A stretch of DNA of 57,088 nucleotides from Nostoc commune NIES-4072. Its GTDB lineage: Bacteria > Cyanobacteriota > Cyanobacteriia > Cyanobacteriales > Nostocaceae. Every line of letters starts with the position of its first letter. Within the stretch, counting starts at the first letter, position 1. The position numbers were made by a program, and so were the translations under genes. Below are positions 54,015-57,088 of this stretch, one piece after another. Location: positions 2,638,754 through 2,695,841 of the forward strand of contig NZ_BDUD01000001.1 in NCBI RefSeq assembly GCF_003113895.1, read 5' to 3'. A model generated the notes under the pieces. The model did not search any database. It was not told the origin of the DNA and saw nothing but the letters and a program-made list of their open reading frames with translations.

Positions 54015-56771
54015 TTATGGGTGATTTGTTGCAGATGTTGCTAAAGGTAGTGTAAACCAGAAAGTTAACCCGCGCTTGCGGTTACTAGTAACACCGATTT
54101 CACCGCCATGTGCTTTAATAACTTTCCGACAAAGATACGTTTTTAAGCCAATGCTTGTGGAACAACAGTCTTGGGGATCGCGGACATGTAGATCGAAAAG
54201 GCGATCGCACTCTAGTTTCCTCATAATCACACCGTCATCTTGAATCTGAGTGCGAATCATTTTGTCCTCAACGCTGGCACTCAGAATAAAATTTAATCCT
54301 GGTGGATTATTTTGCAAGCTATGTGTTATCAAATGTGCCAAAACTTTCTGCAATCGAGTTGCATCTGCCATTACTAATGGTAAATCGGCGGGAACCAAGT
54401 TCTTTAGAGTTGCTTGATTTTGTGTCAGTATGGGTTCCAACTGGGTGAATGTTACTTCCAGTAGGGTGTTAAAATCCAGTGGTTCGGGTTTGATGTCAAT
54501 ACCCTGTTTTTCATAAGAATTAATTTCTAGCAATGAATTAATCATCGTCAGTTGGCGATCGTTGCCTTGAATCATCCGCTCAATTACCCTGCGAGATACT
54601 GGAATTGGGGATTGGGGATTGGGCATGGGGGATGGGGCATAAGAGGCAGAGAGGCGGCAAGCGGGGGGCAGAGGGAAATTTTCTCCCTTGCCCCCTGCTC
54701 CCTGCTCCTCTACTTCCCAACTCCCCACTCCCAACTCCCCACTTCCCACTTTTTGATTTAACAAATTCTTTAACACCATCAAGTTACCCATCACCGAAGT
54801 TCGTAAATCGTGGGCAACTGTGTGCAAAACAACATCTTTTACCCGATGCAATTCTTCAACTTCTTGCATTTTCTGCTGCAATTGTGCTGTTCGTTCTTGT
54901 ACCTGGTGTTCTAAATTAGTGTTGAGTTCTGCAAGTTTTTGGTAAATCTGGCTTTGCTGAATGGCGATCGCTACTTGTTCTGACATCTGCTGTAACAAAT
55001 CAATTTCTATTGGTTGCCAATGACGCGGCCCTGAACATTGATTGGCAATTAACGCCCCAAATAATTCATTACCTAGCATAATTGGTACACTCAAAGTCGC
55101 CTTTGTTTGGAATTTTTGAAAGTGCGCTTTGACTTTGGGAGATAATGCGACTTGGGTTATATCTTCAATGACACCCACAACATTATCTTTGAGTAAGTTT
55201 CTTAATTCTTGTAGATAAGCTTCATCATTAGTAGACCATCCTGTGACTGATGGATACTTGGGAACTACTGATTCTGCAAGAGTTTTGGCTCCTAATTTGG
55301 TATTATTTAAACCAATAAAAACCCGATCTGCTTGCAGAAATTGCCTGACTTCCGTCACGGTGGTTTGAAGAATTTCCTCTAACTTAAGCGAAGACCGAAT
55401 TCGTACTAAGGTTTCTGCCAACAAGCGATCGCGTTCTGCTGATAGACGTAATTGTGCTTCTACCTGCTTGCGTTCTGTAATGTCGTGATGAACTGCTAAA
55501 ATCGAAGGCAGACCATCTAAATCAATGATTTCGGCTGAAAGCAGCGTTGTAATTATTTTGCCAGACTTTTGCCGAAATTCAAATTCCAAGTTGCGAACAA
55601 CTCCTGTGGCTTGCAACTCCTGTAACAAATTCTGGCGATCGCGATCGTGTACCCAAAGATTTAACTCAAAAGAAGTTTTACCAATCGCCTCATCTCGCTC
55701 ATAACCTGAGAGTTTCACAAAACTGTCGTTAACTTCGATGAAGCGTCCTTCTTGGAGTGTGCTAATGGTAATTGAATCGGGGCTGCAACTAAAAGCTTTA
55801 GCAAATTTTTGGGCAAGATTTTGTAAAGCAACTTCTGCTTGTTTGCGTTCTGTGATGTCTCGGACAATTGCTACTACCTCATCTTCACCACTTACTACCA
55901 ACCGCGCCTCATAATCTTTGACTCCCAAAGGCGTTGGTAGCTGATATTCACAAGTTTGCAAAGTTCCAGAATCTAAAGTTTTAGTGATCGCTTCTAGACT
56001 AATTGCAGCAACATCACTAGGCAATAACTCCTGCACATGTTTCCCAACTATTTCTTCTCTCGAAAGAATGACATTTGCGCCTTCACTTTTCAAATCAAGA
56101 TATTCGCTATCACGGCTGATGCGAAACATTAAATCGGGAATAGCATCCAAAATTGCTTGATACCGCGCCTCACTCTCAAGCAATTTTTCTTGGGCTTGTT
56201 TTCGGTCTGTAATATCCATGACCAAGCCATTCCAAAGCAAATCACCTGATTCTTGTAATTCTGGTTGCGAAGTAGCTTGAATCCATTTAAGTTTCCCACT
56301 AGGCGTAATGATGCGACCTTCCCAATGCCAATGTGTAATATTTGTAGTACAATAATCTATAGATTCTGTAAAAGCTTTTATATCCTGTGGATGAATCAGT
56401 TTGTATAGCACTCGAAAGTCTTTCTGTATAGCTTCTGGTTCTAATTCATACAAATATTCACAACCAGAACTAACATAAAGGACTAACACAGAACCATCCT
56501 GCTGTTGCAGAACTTGGAAAATCATTCCTGGTAAATTGACCGCAAGTTTTGAGAGCAAGTTAATAGCGTCTTGCTGGCAATTTGGTGTATACAGCGATTT
56601 TACAACGGTTTCATCCACTCTTTGACCCTTTGATACACAAGCTATTGATGTACAATTAAAAGCCAGAATAACTAATTTAACAGTTTTAATTCTGTAGGCA
56701 TAATCGCTAACAGAATCAAAACTGCGCCTTCTTTCAGAGTAGTTCCTGATGAGGCGATCGCATTCACCCAA
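54015..56771 (-). CDS. multi-PAS/GAF histidine kinase
   Basis: A cytoplasmic sensor kinase of up to 918 residues. PAS 1 (about 75-190), PAS 2 (ARYQAILDAIPDLMFRISRD), PAS 3 (FAKAFSCSPDSITISTLQ), GAF (LAETLVRIRSSLKLEEILQT ... MSEQVAIAIQQSQIYQKL, no chromophore Cys noticed), coiled coil, HisKA (VVLHTVAHDLRTSVMGNLMV) and HATPase (LITHSLQNNPPGLNF). ATP-lid motifs are eroded: DDGVIM replaces DxGxGI, so activity is doubtful. A Gly/Pro-rich insert (54605-54752) splits HisKA at the same place as in the previous kinase. GTG 56618 (VDETVVKSLYT) is a likely alternative start, because the first 50 residues look non-conserved. Confidence 0.86.
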   Translation of the reverse strand: MGECDRLIRNYSERRRSFDSVSDYAYRIKTVKLVILAFNCTSIACVSKGQRVDETVVKSLYTPNCQQDAINLLSKLAVNLPGMIFQVLQQQDGSVLVLYVSSGCEYLYELEPEAIQKDFRVLYKLIHPQDIKAFTESIDYCTTNITHWHWEGRIITPSGKLKWIQATSQPELQESGDLLWNGLVMDITDRKQAQEKLLESEARYQAILDAIPDLMFRISRDSEYLDLKSEGANVILSREEIVGKHVQELLPSDVAAISLEAITKTLDSGTLQTCEYQLPTPLGVKDYEARLVVSGEDEVVAIVRDITERKQAEVALQNLAQKFAKAFSCSPDSITISTLQEGRFIEVNDSFVKLSGYERDEAIGKTSFELNLWVHDRDRQNLLQELQATGVVRNLEFEFRQKSGKIITTLLSAEIIDLDGLPSILAVHHDITERKQVEAQLRLSAERDRLLAETLVRIRSSLKLEEILQTTVTEVRQFLQADRVFIGLNNTKLGAKTLAESVVPKYPSVTGWSTNDEAYLQELRNLLKDNVVGVIEDITQVALSPKVKAHFQKFQTKATLSVPIMLGNELFGALIANQCSGPRHWQPIEIDLLQQMSEQVAIAIQQSQIYQKLAELNTNLEHQVQERTAQLQQKMQEVEELHRVKDVVLHTVAHDLRTSVMGNLMVLKNLLNQKVGSGELGVGSWEVEEQGAGGKGENFPLPPACRLSASYAPSPMPNPQSPIPVSRRVIERMIQGNDRQLTMINSLLEINSYEKQGIDIKPEPLDFNTLLEVTFTQLEPILTQNQATLKNLVPADLPLVMADATRLQKVLAHLITHSLQNNPPGLNFILSASVEDKMIRTQIQDDGVIMRKLECDRLFDLHVRDPQDCCSTSIGLKTYLCRKVIKAHGGEIGVTSNRKRGLTFWFTLPLATSATNHP

Positions 56772-57088
56772 TCGGGTGAACCATTTGTCAGGGGTAAAAT
56801 CATTTCAGGAGTGCTGAGTCATATCATGTCTGGGTAATTTTATGATTCCATAGTCATTGCACCCCACACCCAGAGACTCCACTTGGCGTCTCCCCGAATC
56901 CCATTCATGAGAGGCTATCGGTACCCAAGCCTTTATTTTTCCCCCCAATACATCCTACGGTGTACACACAAGTATGACCAGCACTATGTTTCAATTCTAG
57001 TAGTTTCGTAGGGTGCGTTATAGACACGCCAAAATAACAAATGAGTACCCCGAAATGGCAAATGAGTACCCCGAAATAACAAATGAGT
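56772..57088. other. 317-base end region with repeats
   Basis: No gene supported. GTAGGGTGCGTTATAGACAC (57009) is a dispersed motif. At 57038-57088 a 21-base unit, CAAATGAGTACCCCGAAATG plus one base, repeats in tandem at 57038, 57059 and 57080, running off the window. Confidence 0.7.

Noticed and set aside
57038..57088. Possible start of a CRISPR array
   Set aside because: Units follow one another directly without spacers and are only 21 bases long, so this is a tandem repeat, not a repeat-spacer array.
1..57088. tRNA or rRNA genes
   Set aside because: I saw no cloverleaf with a GGTTCGAATCC-type arm and no rRNA-like sequence on either strand; a tRNAscan run would settle it.
1..57088. Frequent GCGATCGC octamers as separate features
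   Set aside because: HIP1 is scattered genome-wide in cyanobacteria and was used only as evidence for the type of organism.

Overview
The window comes from a filamentous, heterocyst-forming cyanobacterium of the Nostoc/Anabaena type. The evidence is the dense HIP1 octamers (GCGATCGC), heptanucleotide tandem repeats of the STRR kind (ATTAGTC, CATGGGG), many small dispersed repeats between genes, a kaiABC clock cluster followed directly by an hgdD-like TolC gene (an order I recall from Anabaena PCC 7120), a Ycf20 protein, a PSII S4-domain protein and a cyAbrB regulator. No species can be fixed from sequence alone.

Layout. 1-6.2 kb: a broken TPR/trypsin gene, ycf20 plus glycerate kinase, a lipoprotein and a GT83-like membrane glycosyltransferase. 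6.2-15.5 kb: a large CBS/PAS hybrid kinase with degenerate receivers, divergent from kaiA-kaiB-kaiC-hgdD; KaiA is the short filamentous form. 15.5-28.4 kb: small conserved cyanobacterial genes, S4 protein, SDR enzyme, a three-copy array of terminator-bearing units that looks like small RNA genes, ExoD, lipid kinase, ClC channel, cyAbrB, Rrf2 regulator, CobD, PyrR. 28.5-29.4 kb: histidine-kinase debris. 29.7-36.6 kb: DUF4912 protein, phosphodiester-glycosidase-like lipoprotein, sugar ABC ATPase, FAD monooxygenase, SSB-like protein. 36.6-40.7 kb: a divergent pair, a trypsin-like protease with a degenerate amidase-like tail and a membrane pentapeptide protein with a Gly/Ile beta-type segment; this is my best candidate for an undescribed conflict or stress system. 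40.8-48 kb: fused peptide-type ABC ATPase, a Cys-repeat secreted protein, an orphan secretin-like protein, ureE-ureF-ureG. 48-57 kb: Uma2 nuclease, phosphodiesterase, an IS200/IS605-type end without its transposase, a repetitive Arg/Glu secreted peptide, several MITE-like elements and two paralogous PAS histidine kinases.

The gene complement is mostly housekeeping and signalling. The unusual feature is how far small repeats have invaded: they separate genes, sit nested in one another, supply the last codons and stops of two genes, and encode in-frame inserts in at least four proteins, including two neighbouring kinases hit at the same point of the dimerisation domain. No tRNA, rRNA or CRISPR array was seen. 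All family names are from my reading of motifs; no database search was possible.
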